64,000 nucleotides of DNA, taken from assembly GCF_009674625.1 (NCBI RefSeq), contig NZ_WKJQ01000001.1, positions 1,798,001 through 1,862,000 of the forward strand. Direction: 5' to 3'. The position numbers and the translations under genes are program-made. Below the pieces are notes generated by a model. The model worked only from the letters and a program-made list of their open reading frames with translations. It was not told the origin of the DNA and made no database searches. Below are positions 55,275 through 64,000 of the stretch, piece by piece; position 1 is the stretch's first letter, and the number at the start of each line of letters is the position of its first letter. The stretch comes from Haloferax marinum (GTDB lineage Archaea > Halobacteriota > Halobacteria > Halobacteriales > Haloferacaceae).

Positions 55275-58145
55275 TTAGTCGGTCGGTTCGGGCGACCCTG
55301 CGGGGGTCTCGCGTCGGCCCTGTTCTGCTTCACGGCGGTTCTTCAGCGCGAGTGCACCGAAGAGGATGCCACCGGCGGTACGCATCGCGAGGTCGACGGT
55401 GACCGTGTTGGGGACGGCCCCGACGAGACCGAGTGCGCCGCCGAGGTCGAATATGGCGTTCAACACCAGTATCGGTGCCATGAGAAGGAACGCGGCGACG
55501 ACGAACAGACCGCGCTCGACGCGACTCACGCGACTGTAGAAGTAGCCGATGACCGTCGCACCGAGTGCGATGACGCCGACGAAGACACCGAGGACGGGGA
55601 TGACGACCTCGGGAATGAAAAAGCCGAGGTCGGCGACGTCCGCTCCCGTAACGACTGCTGCTTGCTCACCACGGCCGCGAAGGAGCAGGATGCCCGGCGT
55701 GAGCGCGAACGCGAACGGGACGACTGCCTTGTTGAGTGACAGCGAGAACGCCTTGACCCCGGTCTGGAACGGGTCAGACCGGGCGATACCAGACGCGGCA
55801 TACGCTGCCACCGCCACCGGTGGTGTGATGTCTGCGATCACCCCGAAGTAGAGGATGAACAGGTGTGCCGCCAGAAGCGGGATATCCGACGACTGGGCGA
55901 TTGCAGGGCCCAAGAGGGAGACGAGGATGATGTACGTCACCGTCGTCGGCATCCCCATTCCGAGGATGATAGAGGCAATCGCGGTAAAGAGCAGGAGCAA
56001 GACGATAGACCCACCTGCGACTGCCTTGATGAGTGCCGTCAGGTTCGGTCCGAGACCCGTCGCACTGACGACGCCGGGGATGATACCCGCGGCGGCGACG
56101 GCGACGACGACTTCGGTCGACGTGCGCGCACCGGAGTCCATCGACTTCCCGATGAACGTCACGTAGCGGAACGCGTTGATGTCCGACAGCGAGGGTCGCG
56201 AGAGCGTAGCGGCGATGTTGGCAGACGCCTCGTCCACTGCCTCGTCGAACTCGAGAATCGGTGATTCGAGCGCCGGGCGAGCGAGCATCACGACGAGACT
56301 GACGAAGATGGCGATGATGCCGAGTTCGCCGGCAGCAGCGAGGAGTGCGCCAGTGACGCTGAGCGCCTCACCACTCCCACCCGTGATGGCGTCGATGATG
56401 CCGACACCGGTCGCGGCGTAGGCACCGACTTGTGCGACGAAGAGCGCCAGGATACCACCGATGAGCGGGACGCGGGTTCGCTCGTTGTACGCGGCGACCA
56501 CCGCGAGGAGCGCCATGATGGCGATGAGCGTGAACCACGCCGACCGCGCGACGGTCAGTCGCTCGACGAGCAGGTAGTACAGGAGCAGTGCAATCGGGAT
56601 GAGGTAGAACCATCCACGACTGAGGTGGTCTCGGAGGTTGACGACCTCAGAGCGGTCGAGTCCACCGATGTTTGCTCGTGTCGCTTCGAGGTGGACCATC
56701 ACCCAGACGCCGAAGAAGAACACGACGGCAGGAATCGCCGCCGCGATGATGATATCCGAGAACGGCACGCCGATGAACTCTATCATCAGGAAGGCGGCCG
56801 CACCCATGACTGGCGGGAGAATCTGCCCACCGGAAGACGCAGACGCCTCGACGGCACCTGCGAACTCAGACCGATAGCCAGACCGCTTCATCAGCGGGAT
56901 GGTGAACGCACCGGTCGTCACCGTGTTCGCGATGGAGGACCCGGAGATGGTCCCCATGAATCCGGACGCGAGAATCGACGCCTTCGCCGGGCCACCCTTC
57001 CGGGTCCCCGTCGCGGCGTACGCGAGGTCGATGAACCACTGACCTGCGCCGGACATCTCCAAGAACGCACCGAAGAGGATGAAGATGTAGATGAACTGCA
57101 CGGAGACGGTGACCGGAATCCCGAACACACCGTTTTCCGTGTTGTACCAGAGGTTCTGGATGATGTTCGGCCACGTCCCTTCCGGGATGGAGAGGACGCC
57201 GATGAGCGGCATCGATGGCGAGATGATGTAGCCGTATCTGGCGTAGACGATGAACGACGCGACGATGAGCGTCAGGTAGAACCCGAGCGACCGGCGCGTC
57301 GCTTCGAGCACCAAGAAGACGCCGACGATGCCGAGGAAGAACGGATAGGAGATGTCAGCCAGCGGGATGCCGACTGCGCTGATAGCCTCGGGGAGGAATC
57401 CGAGTGGCCCGAGATACTCCGCGACGCTCCGGCCCGCTTCGAGGCCGAAGATACGGAGTTGCTGAATCTCTGCCCACTCCATCACCATGTAGAGAGCCGT
57501 CGCAGCGGCTAACACCATGAAGAGGACGTCGAGTGGCGTCACACGCTCGCGTTCGGGGTCGACGGCGAGCCATCGAACGACTCGCCGGACACCGTCTGCG
57601 GCACGCGTGACGAGGTGGTCTTCACCCAGACTCGACGCCAGTGACGGAACGACACGGCCGAGACGCGAGGCAACCGCCCCGTGTCCGGTCGTCGCCGGGA
57701 AGAGGATGAACGCGAGGATGAGCGCGAAGGCGACGTGAATCGAGTTCACCTGCAGGAGTTGCAGTGACCCGAGCGACACCTCACCGACGAATGGGAACGT
57801 CGCGGAGAAGTCGAACCCTCGCGCCGCCAACCACATCTGGAACACCGAGAAGGAGATGGCGATGAAGGAAGTGATGATCGCGGCCCATCCGGTGACGGTC
57901 CGCTTTCGGTCGATTCCCTCCAGCATCTCCTGTGCTTCCTCTTCGGAGAGTTTGTCGTCCGTGCTCAGACTGTCGTCTGGAGTCGTCTCTACGTCTGTAC
58001 TCTCTGCCTCACCGTCGTCTGGGTCCTCGCCACCGTCAGTTCGAATCGGTGGCGAGTCGGGTACTCCCGTGTGGTCGGACCGTGGGGCAACAGTTCGGTC
58101 GGTGGGGTCGTCAGTTCGACCCTCGTCGTGTGTTCTGTTCGTCAT
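55275..58145 (-). CDS. TRAP transporter fused permease (4TM/12TM)
   Basis: 956 residues from ATG 58145. A long acidic N-terminal tail (about 1-80) precedes some 17-19 membrane segments comprising the fused DctQ and DctM parts; the M part has GGQILPPVMGAAAFLMIEF and FMGTISGSSIANTVTTGAF. It forms the membrane unit for the TAXI-type binding protein encoded downstream in the opposite order of transcription (58688-59713). The gene lies two bases after the DUF1850 gene in one operon. Confidence 0.92.
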   Translation of the reverse strand: MTNRTHDEGRTDDPTDRTVAPRSDHTGVPDSPPIRTDGGEDPDDGEAESTDVETTPDDSLSTDDKLSEEEAQEMLEGIDRKRTVTGWAAIITSFIAISFSVFQMWLAARGFDFSATFPFVGEVSLGSLQLLQVNSIHVAFALILAFILFPATTGHGAVASRLGRVVPSLASSLGEDHLVTRAADGVRRVVRWLAVDPERERVTPLDVLFMVLAAATALYMVMEWAEIQQLRIFGLEAGRSVAEYLGPLGFLPEAISAVGIPLADISYPFFLGIVGVFLVLEATRRSLGFYLTLIVASFIVYARYGYIISPSMPLIGVLSIPEGTWPNIIQNLWYNTENGVFGIPVTVSVQFIYIFILFGAFLEMSGAGQWFIDLAYAATGTRKGGPAKASILASGFMGTISGSSIANTVTTGAFTIPLMKRSGYRSEFAGAVEASASSGGQILPPVMGAAAFLMIEFIGVPFSDIIIAAAIPAVVFFFGVWVMVHLEATRANIGGLDRSEVVNLRDHLSRGWFYLIPIALLLYYLLVERLTVARSAWFTLIAIMALLAVVAAYNERTRVPLIGGILALFVAQVGAYAATGVGIIDAITGGSGEALSVTGALLAAAGELGIIAIFVSLVVMLARPALESPILEFDEAVDEASANIAATLSRPSLSDINAFRYVTFIGKSMDSGARTSTEVVVAVAAAGIIPGVVSATGLGPNLTALIKAVAGGSIVLLLLFTAIASIILGMGMPTTVTYIILVSLLGPAIAQSSDIPLLAAHLFILYFGVIADITPPVAVAAYAASGIARSDPFQTGVKAFSLSLNKAVVPFAFALTPGILLLRGRGEQAAVVTGADVADLGFFIPEVVIPVLGVFVGVIALGATVIGYFYSRVSRVERGLFVVAAFLLMAPILVLNAIFDLGGALGLVGAVPNTVTVDLAMRTAGGILFGALALKNRREAEQGRRETPAGSPEPTD

Positions 58146-58147
58146 TG

Positions 58148-58633
58148 TCAGTGGAGGGCGGCATCGAGGACCGACTGGTTTGTGACGTGTAGGCGAACTG
58201 AGCGCGCATCTGAGAGCGCCACGAGGTCGTACGTCTCTTCGCCTACGTGGAGTTTGTGACCGGCAATGTGACCGGGCTTGACGTACACTTCTTCCCAACT
58301 TCCCGGTGGGTCGAAGACGTACGAGCCGTTTTCTTTGTGGACGTCGGCGTAGGCTGGGAGACCCCACCCGTAGGACTCGAATTCCATTCTCGTCATCTCG
58401 AGTTCACCATCTCGAACCGTGTACTCGTCGAGGACGCGCGTCTTCTCGACGCTATGGTTGTACTCGATGGAGACGGTAGTATCTTCCTGAACTGGAACTG
58501 TCAACAGCTGTTCTCCGGTCTCTGCGTCTTCGACGACGAGAACTTGCCCGGCAGGAACAGCGGCACTTCCTCCGACAGCGAGCGCTAACAACGCAACTGC
58601 AACGAGGAGACGTGTGCGAGTCGAATCAAGCAT
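58148..58633 (-). CDS. DUF1850 protein of the TRAP operon
   Basis: 161 residues with an N-terminal signal or anchor segment (LLVAVALLALAVGGSAAVPA) and a beta-rich exported domain (SIEYNHSVEKTRVLDEYTV). The DUF1850 family occurs almost always between TAXI binding proteins and fused TRAP permeases. It is probably an accessory exported subunit. The stop lies two bases before the permease start. Confidence 0.85.
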   Translation of the reverse strand: MLDSTRTRLLVAVALLALAVGGSAAVPAGQVLVVEDAETGEQLLTVPVQEDTTVSIEYNHSVEKTRVLDEYTVRDGELEMTRMEFESYGWGLPAYADVHKENGSYVFDPPGSWEEVYVKPGHIAGHKLHVGEETYDLVALSDARSVRLHVTNQSVLDAALH

Positions 58634-58687
58634 CGAAAGGATTGGTTGGGTTGGTATACTGCGAATCTGAGAGTCGAGCAGACCGGT

Positions 58688-59713
58688 TTAGCCGAAGTAG
58701 GCCTGTGCGCCGGGGTGCAGGTCGATGGACATGCCTTCCTGGGCGCTCTCCTTCGAGATGAAGTTCGTCTTGATGGTGAGTTGGTCGACGTTCTCGAAGA
58801 TAGCCTCGGAGACGGCCTGGACCGTCGCGTCGGGCTGTTCGGCGTTGGTCGCGATCATCGCCTTGACCGAGACGGTCGGGGCAGGGTTCTCGAGACCGTA
58901 GGTGCCGGCCGGGACTTCGTCGTTCGCGTAGAACGGCGCTGCGCCCTTGACGGCTTCGCGGGCGTCGCCCTCGATGGGGACGATACGGACGTCTTCCGTC
59001 GCGGCGAGTTCCTCGATTGCGCCAACTGGCCACCCACCGACGACGAACGCGGCGTCGATGTCGCCGTTCTTCAGCTGGTCAGACGCCTGCGAGAAGCCAG
59101 TGTTCTGCTCGTCGTAGTCGGTGACACCGAGCGCTTCGAGAATCTGGTTCGCGTTGACCTGCGTCCCGGACCCGAGGTCACCGGTGTTGATGGTCTTGCC
59201 CGAGAGGTCCGACGGCGTCTCGACGCCCGTGTCAGCGAGCGTGACGATGTGAATCGTCTCGGGGTAGAGCGTCGCGACACCACGGAGGTTCTCGACTGCG
59301 TTACCCTGGAACGCTTCGATACCCGACCCGTTCTTTGCGAAGAACGCGACGTCGTTCTGAATCAGTGCGAAGTCGGCGTCGCCGCGGGCGAGGGAACCGA
59401 CGTTCTCGACGGACGCACCGGTGGACTGAACCTGAACGGTGAGGTCGGTTGCGCCCTCGATGACGGACTTGAACTCGTTCGAGAGCGGGAAGTACGTCCC
59501 ACCCGTACCGCCAGCGTGCCACGAGATGCGGGTTTCGCCGCCGTTGCCACCGTCTCCGCCTTCGGTGGTCGTCTCTTCTGCCGCCGTGGTCGTCTCTTCG
59601 CCACCGTCACCACCGTCGCCACCGTCGCCACCGCCGGTACAACCAGCGAGGCCAGCGAGGCCGACAGCACCTGTCGCAGCGATAAACTGTCTACGGTCAA
59701 GCTTTCGCGTCAT
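58688..59713 (-). CDS. TAXI-family TRAP transporter solute-binding lipoprotein
   Basis: 341 residues. A Tat signal with lipobox (RRQFIAATGAVGLAGLAGC) marks it as a folded, lipid-anchored protein exported by the twin-arginine route. A Gly/Asp/Thr-rich linker follows. The binding domain has SWHAGGTGGTYFPLSNEF and TLYPETIHIVTLADTGVETP, characteristic of TAXI proteins, which bind organic acids such as glutamate, C4-dicarboxylates or similar. First gene of a three-gene operon. Confidence 0.93.
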   Translation of the reverse strand: MTRKLDRRQFIAATGAVGLAGLAGCTGGGDGGDGGDGGEETTTAAEETTTEGGDGGNGGETRISWHAGGTGGTYFPLSNEFKSVIEGATDLTVQVQSTGASVENVGSLARGDADFALIQNDVAFFAKNGSGIEAFQGNAVENLRGVATLYPETIHIVTLADTGVETPSDLSGKTINTGDLGSGTQVNANQILEALGVTDYDEQNTGFSQASDQLKNGDIDAAFVVGGWPVGAIEELAATEDVRIVPIEGDAREAVKGAAPFYANDEVPAGTYGLENPAPTVSVKAMIATNAEQPDATVQAVSEAIFENVDQLTIKTNFISKESAQEGMSIDLHPGAQAYFG

Positions 59714-60138
59714 ACAGTACCATTTGTATTAATCAATATATATTCCTGTTCATATCAACCCCCGAAATGTGTATATTTTCACATTATAGACTATAAATTA
59801 TTATTTATCGTTATGGTTAGGAATACGCTACGTGCCATCATAGTTCAAATGGGACGAAATCACTAGATAACTGTCAACGTATTCGAGTGACGGCGATACT
59901 TGTCTCTCTCCTAACTCGATGTCCCGGAGTTCGATGGTGGGCGATGTTCGACCCGAAAGAGGGGGTTCTGCGGCGTATGACGCCTCTCAGTCGTGCGGTG
60001 TGACACGCAATAGCACAGTACTCGGTAGAGGTAGGGTTCGCGAGGTTCGAGTCGAATTAGATTCGACTCCAGTCTAGCGCTTTTCGACCCGAAGTGATGG
60101 GGTTGGGACAGCACAGCGACTCACGAACAGAGACGCCC
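59714..60138. other. Intergenic region upstream of the TRAP operon
   Basis: The first 110 bp are very A+T-rich (TATATATTGATTAATACAAA on the gene strand) and hold the TRAP promoter. Further on, two similar G-rich phrases occur: TTCGACCCGAAAGAGGGGGT (59948) and TTTCGACCCGAAGTGATGGG (60083). No gene is convincing here; open frames on the minus strand are basic and look accidental. Confidence 0.6.
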
Positions 60139-60342
60139 TCAGTCGACGATGATTTCCGAGTCAGTAGAACCGGAGTCTGCCGCCTTCGGCGACATCTCTT
60201 CTTTGTATCGCGTTATCCAGTCTGCGAAACAGGTCGGACAGAGTCGCTGGTTGTCGACCGTCGAGCGGTCGACCTGTAGGCGGACGTCCCGCGCCAGCGC
60301 GTCTTCGACCGATTGTGAACAGCTATCGCACGGGTCGCTCAT
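60139..60342 (-). CDS. Small zinc-finger protein, 67 residues
   Basis: CDSC near the start and CPTC near residue 35 give a two-pair zinc site. A hydrophilic Ser/Asp-rich tail follows. Start MSDPCDSCSQSVEDALARDV. A common type of haloarchaeal micro-protein; function unknown. Confidence 0.75.
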   Translation of the reverse strand: MSDPCDSCSQSVEDALARDVRLQVDRSTVDNQRLCPTCFADWITRYKEEMSPKAADSGSTDSEIIVD

Positions 60343-60485
60343 TCTCGACTCCCTCCAAACGTCCGAGTGTCGTCCATGGTTCGGTGGTGCGCGGGTGGTG
60401 ACTTAGTCGTTACCCGCGGTCTGACCGAACCTCGTCGATTTCGAACCGGGGGCGTGAGAGAACCCGTACTTAGACCAGTTCGAAT

Positions 60486-61166
60486 CTAGGTGGTTCGAAA
60501 CGCGCGGTCACCGGCGTCACCGAGGCCGGGGACGATGTAGCCGTCGTCGTCGAGGTAGTCGTCGATCGCGACCGTCAGCAGGTCGACTTGGGGGAACTCG
60601 TCGCCGACGCGGAGGAGTCCGTCGGGTGCCGAGACGGCCGAGAGGACGAACAGTTTCTCGGGGTCGACGTCTGCGTTTTCGAGGACGTGGTCGAGGACCT
60701 TACACATCGTCGACCCAGTGGCGAGCATCGGGTCGGCCACGATGACGGTGTCCTTTTCGGTGATTTCGGGGAGTTTCACGTAGTCGATGGTGATGGGGAA
60801 GCCACCGTCGTCGTCCATGCCTGCTTCTTCGTCACGACCGGCAGAGATGACGCCCTGCTTCGCACGCGGGAACGCCTTGAGGAGTCCTTCGACGAACGGC
60901 GTCGCGGCGCGCAGTACGTTGATGATGACCACGTTGTCGAGGCCTTTCACGCGCTCGCCAGTCGTCTCTTGCAGCGGCGTCTGGATGGTGACGTACTCCG
61001 TCTCCATCGCACCGTCGATAATCTCGTAGCCACAGATACGGCCGAGTTTGACGAGGCCTTTCCGGAAGGCGACCTGCGTCGTCTGGACGTCTCGGAGGCG
61101 TGAGAGCGTGTCCTTCGCCAGCGCGTGTGTGATGAGGTACGCGTCGTCTCGGTCTTCGATGGGCAT
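60486..61166 (-). CDS. upp: Uracil phosphoribosyltransferase
   Basis: 226 residues. It makes UMP from uracil and PRPP in pyrimidine salvage. The PRPP loop is [18 protein letters not shown] and the uracil-binding end includes [14 protein letters not shown]. The flexible hood [18 protein letters not shown] is also present. Length normal. Confidence 0.95.
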   Translation of the reverse strand: MPIEDRDDAYLITHALAKDTLSRLRDVQTTQVAFRKGLVKLGRICGYEIIDGAMETEYVTIQTPLQETTGERVKGLDNVVIINVLRAATPFVEGLLKAFPRAKQGVISAGRDEEAGMDDDGGFPITIDYVKLPEITEKDTVIVADPMLATGSTMCKVLDHVLENADVDPEKLFVLSAVSAPDGLLRVGDEFPQVDLLTVAIDDYLDDDGYIVPGLGDAGDRAFRTT

Positions 61167-61399
61167 CTTACCGAATAAGCGGATTCCCGAAGGACATAAA
61201 TGCGGCTATCGGCCGCCAGCGGCCCCCTGCGGGTAGTTCACCAATGGGATGCGAAACTATCTCACTGCGACGAGAGTGGGGGCGTTATGTACTCGCTACG
61301 TCGACCGACCACGCCCACTTACCGACAGCGAGGAGGACGGTGCCCCCCACGGGTGGGTGGGCTGTGTATATCTATGTCATAGTGTCACGTATAGTAGGT

Positions 61400-61735
61400 A
61401 TGCATCTGCGGAATCGACACGGAAAGATCGTCGATGGCGTTCCATTCTACGTCGTTGCCTCACTGGCGTTCATGTTCGTCATCTCGCTTGGTCCGTTCTA
61501 CGGCTCGTTGTTCGGCCTCTCGATCGAAGCGGGAGTCGTCGCCTCGCTCGTCGTCTCCTTCGTCTGCGGGTGTTTGGCGTTCTATCGGTTCGTGTGGACT
61601 GTCGACCCCGAGTTCCGCGGCGAGATTCCGGTCGACGTTCGCTTCAGGAACCTCGGATACGCAGCAATCACGTTCTTCTTGCTCCTCGTGTTGCTGTTGA
61701 TTCCGGTCATCCCCATCGTCACCGCCGCCCCCTGA
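61400..61735 (+). CDS. Small membrane protein, 111 residues
   Basis: From ATG 61400 (MHLRNRHGKIVDGVPFYVVA). Three hydrophobic segments (about 14-35, 40-62 and 88-108) separated by charged loops. The preceding TATA-like TATATCTATG lies about 30 bp upstream. No family recognised. Confidence 0.7.
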   Translation: MHLRNRHGKIVDGVPFYVVASLAFMFVISLGPFYGSLFGLSIEAGVVASLVVSFVCGCLAFYRFVWTVDPEFRGEIPVDVRFRNLGYAAITFFLLLVLLLIPVIPIVTAAP

Positions 61736-61797
61736 CGGTCACCACTGCGACGCTCTGACGGTCGTCACCGCCGTCCCTTGACGGTCACCACTGCGAC
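61733..61797. repeat. 46-bp direct repeat after a membrane protein gene
   Basis: TGACGGTCACCACTGCGAC at 61733-61751 recurs at 61779-61797; between them the related GACGGTCGTCACCGCCG occurs. The first copy starts at the stop codon of the preceding gene. Confidence 0.75.
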
Positions 61798-61890
61798 ACT
61801 CAGACGGCGTTCTCAGTGTAGTGTGCGCTCGTGCAGTTCTCGTGGCCAACCGGGAGGGGGTTTATGACGTGCCACCGTGAGCGCGAAAAC

Positions 61891-62112
61891 ATGGGGTTCG
61901 TTAGCACACTCAAAGCGGCGTTCAAAGCCTCGACCCAGTCTCCGGACCGGTCCGGGTCGGGCCAGACGTCGAAAGGCGGGTACTGGTGTCACGACTGCTC
62001 GGAGCGCATCCTCGACTTGGACGTGGACGGAGAGGGACCGCCATCTTGCCCGTCTTGTGGCGAGGAGATGGAGTTCGAGCGCTCGCCTGGAACGACCGGG
62101 TGCGCCTGTTAG
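61891..62112 (+). CDS. Small zinc-ribbon protein, 73 residues
   Basis: From ATG 61891 (MGFVSTLKAAFKASTQSPDR). CHDC and CPSCG form a zinc ribbon, and a C-terminal GCAC may add ligands. A short basic helix precedes. Unknown role; convergent with the next membrane protein gene. Confidence 0.75.
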   Translation: MGFVSTLKAAFKASTQSPDRSGSGQTSKGGYWCHDCSERILDLDVDGEGPPSCPSCGEEMEFERSPGTTGCAC

Positions 62113-62146
62113 GTCGGCGTCGAGAGCCCGACTCGGTCGGTCGTCC

Positions 62147-62350
62147 TCACTTCGTCACGAGGTACGTAACCGCGATGAGTAACAACGCCATCGTCGCGAC
62201 GTTGACGAACGTGAACGCCATGAGTTCGAGGTACGAGAGTCCGTAGACAACGACAGTGGCGAAGATAGACGAGAGGATGACGTTCATCACGAAGACGACG
62301 CGCGGGTCGCCTTCTCCCCACTCTATCTGCCCGGTGTCTTCTTCACTCAT
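62147..62350 (-). CDS. Small two-span membrane protein coupled to a CobW-type GTPase
   Basis: 67 residues. Acidic N-terminus (MSEEDTGQIEWGEGDPRVVF), then two hydrophobic helices. Its start overlaps the stop of the upstream GTPase gene by four bases, so it is translated with it. It may link the metallochaperone to the membrane. Confidence 0.75.
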   Translation of the reverse strand: MSEEDTGQIEWGEGDPRVVFVMNVILSSIFATVVVYGLSYLELMAFTFVNVATMALLLIAVTYLVTK

Positions 62351-63624
62351 CGGTCTCCCTCCGGTTCAGCGAGAGCGAACTCTTCGCCGGCGTCGACCGG
62401 ATATCGTTGGTCTACCACAGTCGCTCCAGGCTCCAGCAGGTGCTCGTCCAACGCCTCGACGAGTGCTGCTTCGTCGATTTCCCGACCGATGAAGACGAGT
62501 TCGGTCCGTTTGTCCCCGTACTCGTCGTGCCAGTCGATTTCGGGATGGTTGCGACGATACGTGTCCTGTTCGAACTCCGGCAGCGACGCAATCCACGGAC
62601 CGCTCGCCGTGACGTACGCCGACGGGCCGGCCTGACTGTAGGTGTAGCGGACGTCTTCTGCACCGGCAATCCACAGCGACCCCTTGGAACGGACGACCGA
62701 TTCCGGGAGGTCGCCGAGAACCGCTTCTGCGCCGTCTGGGTCGAGCGGTGCCCGCCGACGGTAGACGAACGAGGTGATGCCGTAGGTCTCCTCCGCGTGC
62801 GAGACGACGCTGTGGTCGTGGTCGTGGCCGTGCTCGTTGCCATGTCCGTGACTGTCGTCGTGGTCGTGGTCGTCGTGGTCGTCTCCATGGCCGTCGTGTT
62901 CGCCTTCCTCGGCTTCCGCTTCGAGAACGGCCCGCCACCCGACGGGTGCGTCGGGGTCGTGGAGGTCCGAGAGGAGGTGGTCGACGTCTACGGTTCCGTG
63001 GGTCGTCTCGACCACGTCGATGCTGGGCCGGAGAGCGGTGATGACATCGCGGACCTCTGCAATCTCGTCGTCGGTGACGAGGTCGCGTTTGTTGAGGACG
63101 ACGAGGTCCGCGCTCTCGACCTGTTCGACGAGGAGGTCTGACAGTGGCTGGATCGTCCCGTCGCTGTCTTCCGCGACGGTTCGCTCGGGATTCCCGCCGA
63201 CGAACGTATCCGCGAACAGTCGTGCGTCGACGACGGTCACGAGACCAGCCACGTCGTATCTCGCTGCCGCACGCGAGGTGACGAATAGCCGGGCGACTGG
63301 TCCGGGTCTCGAGACACCCGACGCTTCGACGACGAGGTGGTCGAACGACCGTTCTCGTGCGAGTCGGACGACGGCCGTCTCGAGGTCGTCCTGTAGTTCA
63401 CAGCAGATACACCCGTTCGACAACTCCGTGACGCCGCCACCGACGGTGAGTTCTGACTCATCTGCGACCAACTCGGCGTCGACGTTCACAGAGCCCATGT
63501 CGTTGACGAGGACGGCGATATCGTGGTCACCGGCGTTCGTCAGCAGGTGGTTGAGAAGCGTCGTCTTGCCCGCCCCGAGGCTTCCACCGAGTACGGTCAC
63601 CGGAATCGCCTCTCGGGAATTCAT
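62347..63624 (-). CDS. CobW/ZNG1-type G3E GTPase metallochaperone
   Basis: 425 residues. P-loop GGSLGAGKTTLL, the metal-binding CICC motif in SNGCICCELQ and NKRD for guanine recognition. A His/Asp/Gly-rich stretch of about 40 residues (near 240-275) could bind zinc or nickel. The C-terminal CobW_C domain (TSFVYRRRAPLDPDG onward) is complete. G3E proteins insert metals into client enzymes; zinc homeostasis is the likely theme. Confidence 0.92.
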   Translation of the reverse strand: MNSREAIPVTVLGGSLGAGKTTLLNHLLTNAGDHDIAVLVNDMGSVNVDAELVADESELTVGGGVTELSNGCICCELQDDLETAVVRLARERSFDHLVVEASGVSRPGPVARLFVTSRAAARYDVAGLVTVVDARLFADTFVGGNPERTVAEDSDGTIQPLSDLLVEQVESADLVVLNKRDLVTDDEIAEVRDVITALRPSIDVVETTHGTVDVDHLLSDLHDPDAPVGWRAVLEAEAEEGEHDGHGDDHDDHDHDDSHGHGNEHGHDHDHSVVSHAEETYGITSFVYRRRAPLDPDGAEAVLGDLPESVVRSKGSLWIAGAEDVRYTYSQAGPSAYVTASGPWIASLPEFEQDTYRRNHPEIDWHDEYGDKRTELVFIGREIDEAALVEALDEHLLEPGATVVDQRYPVDAGEEFALAEPEGDR

Positions 63625-63773
63625 GGGCGGCGTTTCCTCGTCCTCGTATATGAACCCGTGGGTCCTGTGGTGGGGAACCGAGTGACACAGTTCGGGGACC
63701 GTCGCCGCCGAAATGCTCCTGGTCGTTCGTGAGCGATACCCTTTTGTCTCGGCATCGGTTTGTATGCAAACTG

Positions 63774-64000
63774 ATGACGCTTGCCGCGCGCATCGAGTCT
63801 TTTCGTTCTCTCGTAGAGGAGTGGCTTCGCGGCCTCTACCACGGAATGATAACTCACCCCGCCTACGAGAAGATCGAGAAACAGGCCGAAGACGACGAAG
63901 ACGCGTTCATGCTCGCGTGCTTCCCCGACGCGTTCGGAATTCCGTCCCCAGTGTCGTACTACACTGCCGAACTCCTCCCGTACCTCGAAGACGAGTTCGA
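63774..64000 (+). CDS. Haloarchaeal protein, 3' end beyond the window
   Basis: The frame starts MTLAARIESFRSLVEEWLRG and is still open at the window end. The visible part is helical and acidic, with the segment ACFPDAFGIPSPVSYYTAEL. A TATA-like stretch is not obvious, but TACCCTTTTG lies about 35 bp upstream. I know conserved haloarchaeal proteins of this type but not their function. Confidence 0.7.
   Translation, partial: MTLAARIESFRSLVEEWLRGLYHGMITHPAYEKIEKQAEDDEDAFMLACFPDAFGIPSPVSYYTAELLPYLEDEF

Noticed and set aside
59911..60114. Minus-strand open frame in the gap before the TRAP operon
   Set aside because: Basic, histidine- and arginine-rich composition is unlike haloarchaeal proteins and there is no promoter-like sequence.
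60416..60490. Possible tRNA from a TTCGAATC-type T-arm phrase
   Set aside because: No acceptor stem or anticodon arm can be formed around it. I found no convincing tRNA or rRNA in the window.

Overview
The window is haloarchaeal chromosome, most likely from a Haloferax species. The host genes are G+C rich and strongly acidic, and the gene order is the one I associate with the main replication origin of Haloferax volcanii: tnaA, lysC, polD1, sec11b, orc1, origin, oapABC, hef, then mdh, uvrC, ligA, met genes, fdx and pibD. This is from memory and from the sequence only; no database was searched.

Region by region. Positions 1-8368 carry a phosphoesterase, tryptophanase, aspartate kinase, an acetyltransferase-like protein, the small subunit of DNA polymerase D, signal peptidase Sec11b and the initiator orc1. 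Positions 8369-10040 are an intergenic replication origin with origin recognition boxes (ORBs) in both orientations around an A+T-rich stretch. Positions 10041-33828 hold oapABC (GTPase, DUF2073, zinc ribbon), the Hef helicase-nuclease, a stress protein, malate dehydrogenase, UvrC, a cytoplasmic chemoreceptor, an ABC exporter, NAD-dependent DNA ligase, a methionine-biosynthesis cluster (two sulfhydrylase-type enzymes around metX), a PiT-type phosphate transporter and the [2Fe-2S] ferredoxin gene.

About 33829-45250 is an integrated element of roughly 11.4 kb, visibly richer in A+T than its surroundings. It sits in the 3' end of fdx and is bounded by a 17-bp direct repeat of that gene end. It encodes a tyrosine integrase with an upstream regulator, a restriction enzyme and methyltransferase arranged tail to tail, a HEPN-type protein, several small zinc proteins, a small HTH protein coupled to an unknown 463-residue protein, and a non-coding stretch that looks like a replication origin. 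Immediately beyond it a host-like MazF-type toxin-antitoxin pair is enclosed by a further copy of the fdx end, so the att sequence occurs three times.

Positions 46194-64000 return to core genes: prepilin peptidase PibD, hisI, glmM-like mutase, hisA, hisB, an ACT-domain regulator, a YigZ protein, a TAXI-type TRAP transporter operon, upp, a CobW-type GTPase and several small zinc or membrane proteins.

The most unusual observation is a family of five 48-bp double-hairpin sequences lying inside four genes (orc1 twice, a zinc-ribbon gene, ligA, and a second zinc-finger gene). All are read in the same frame and each adds 16 residues with a shared pattern. They resemble in-frame palindromic coding insertions and may be an undescribed haloarchaeal repeat family.
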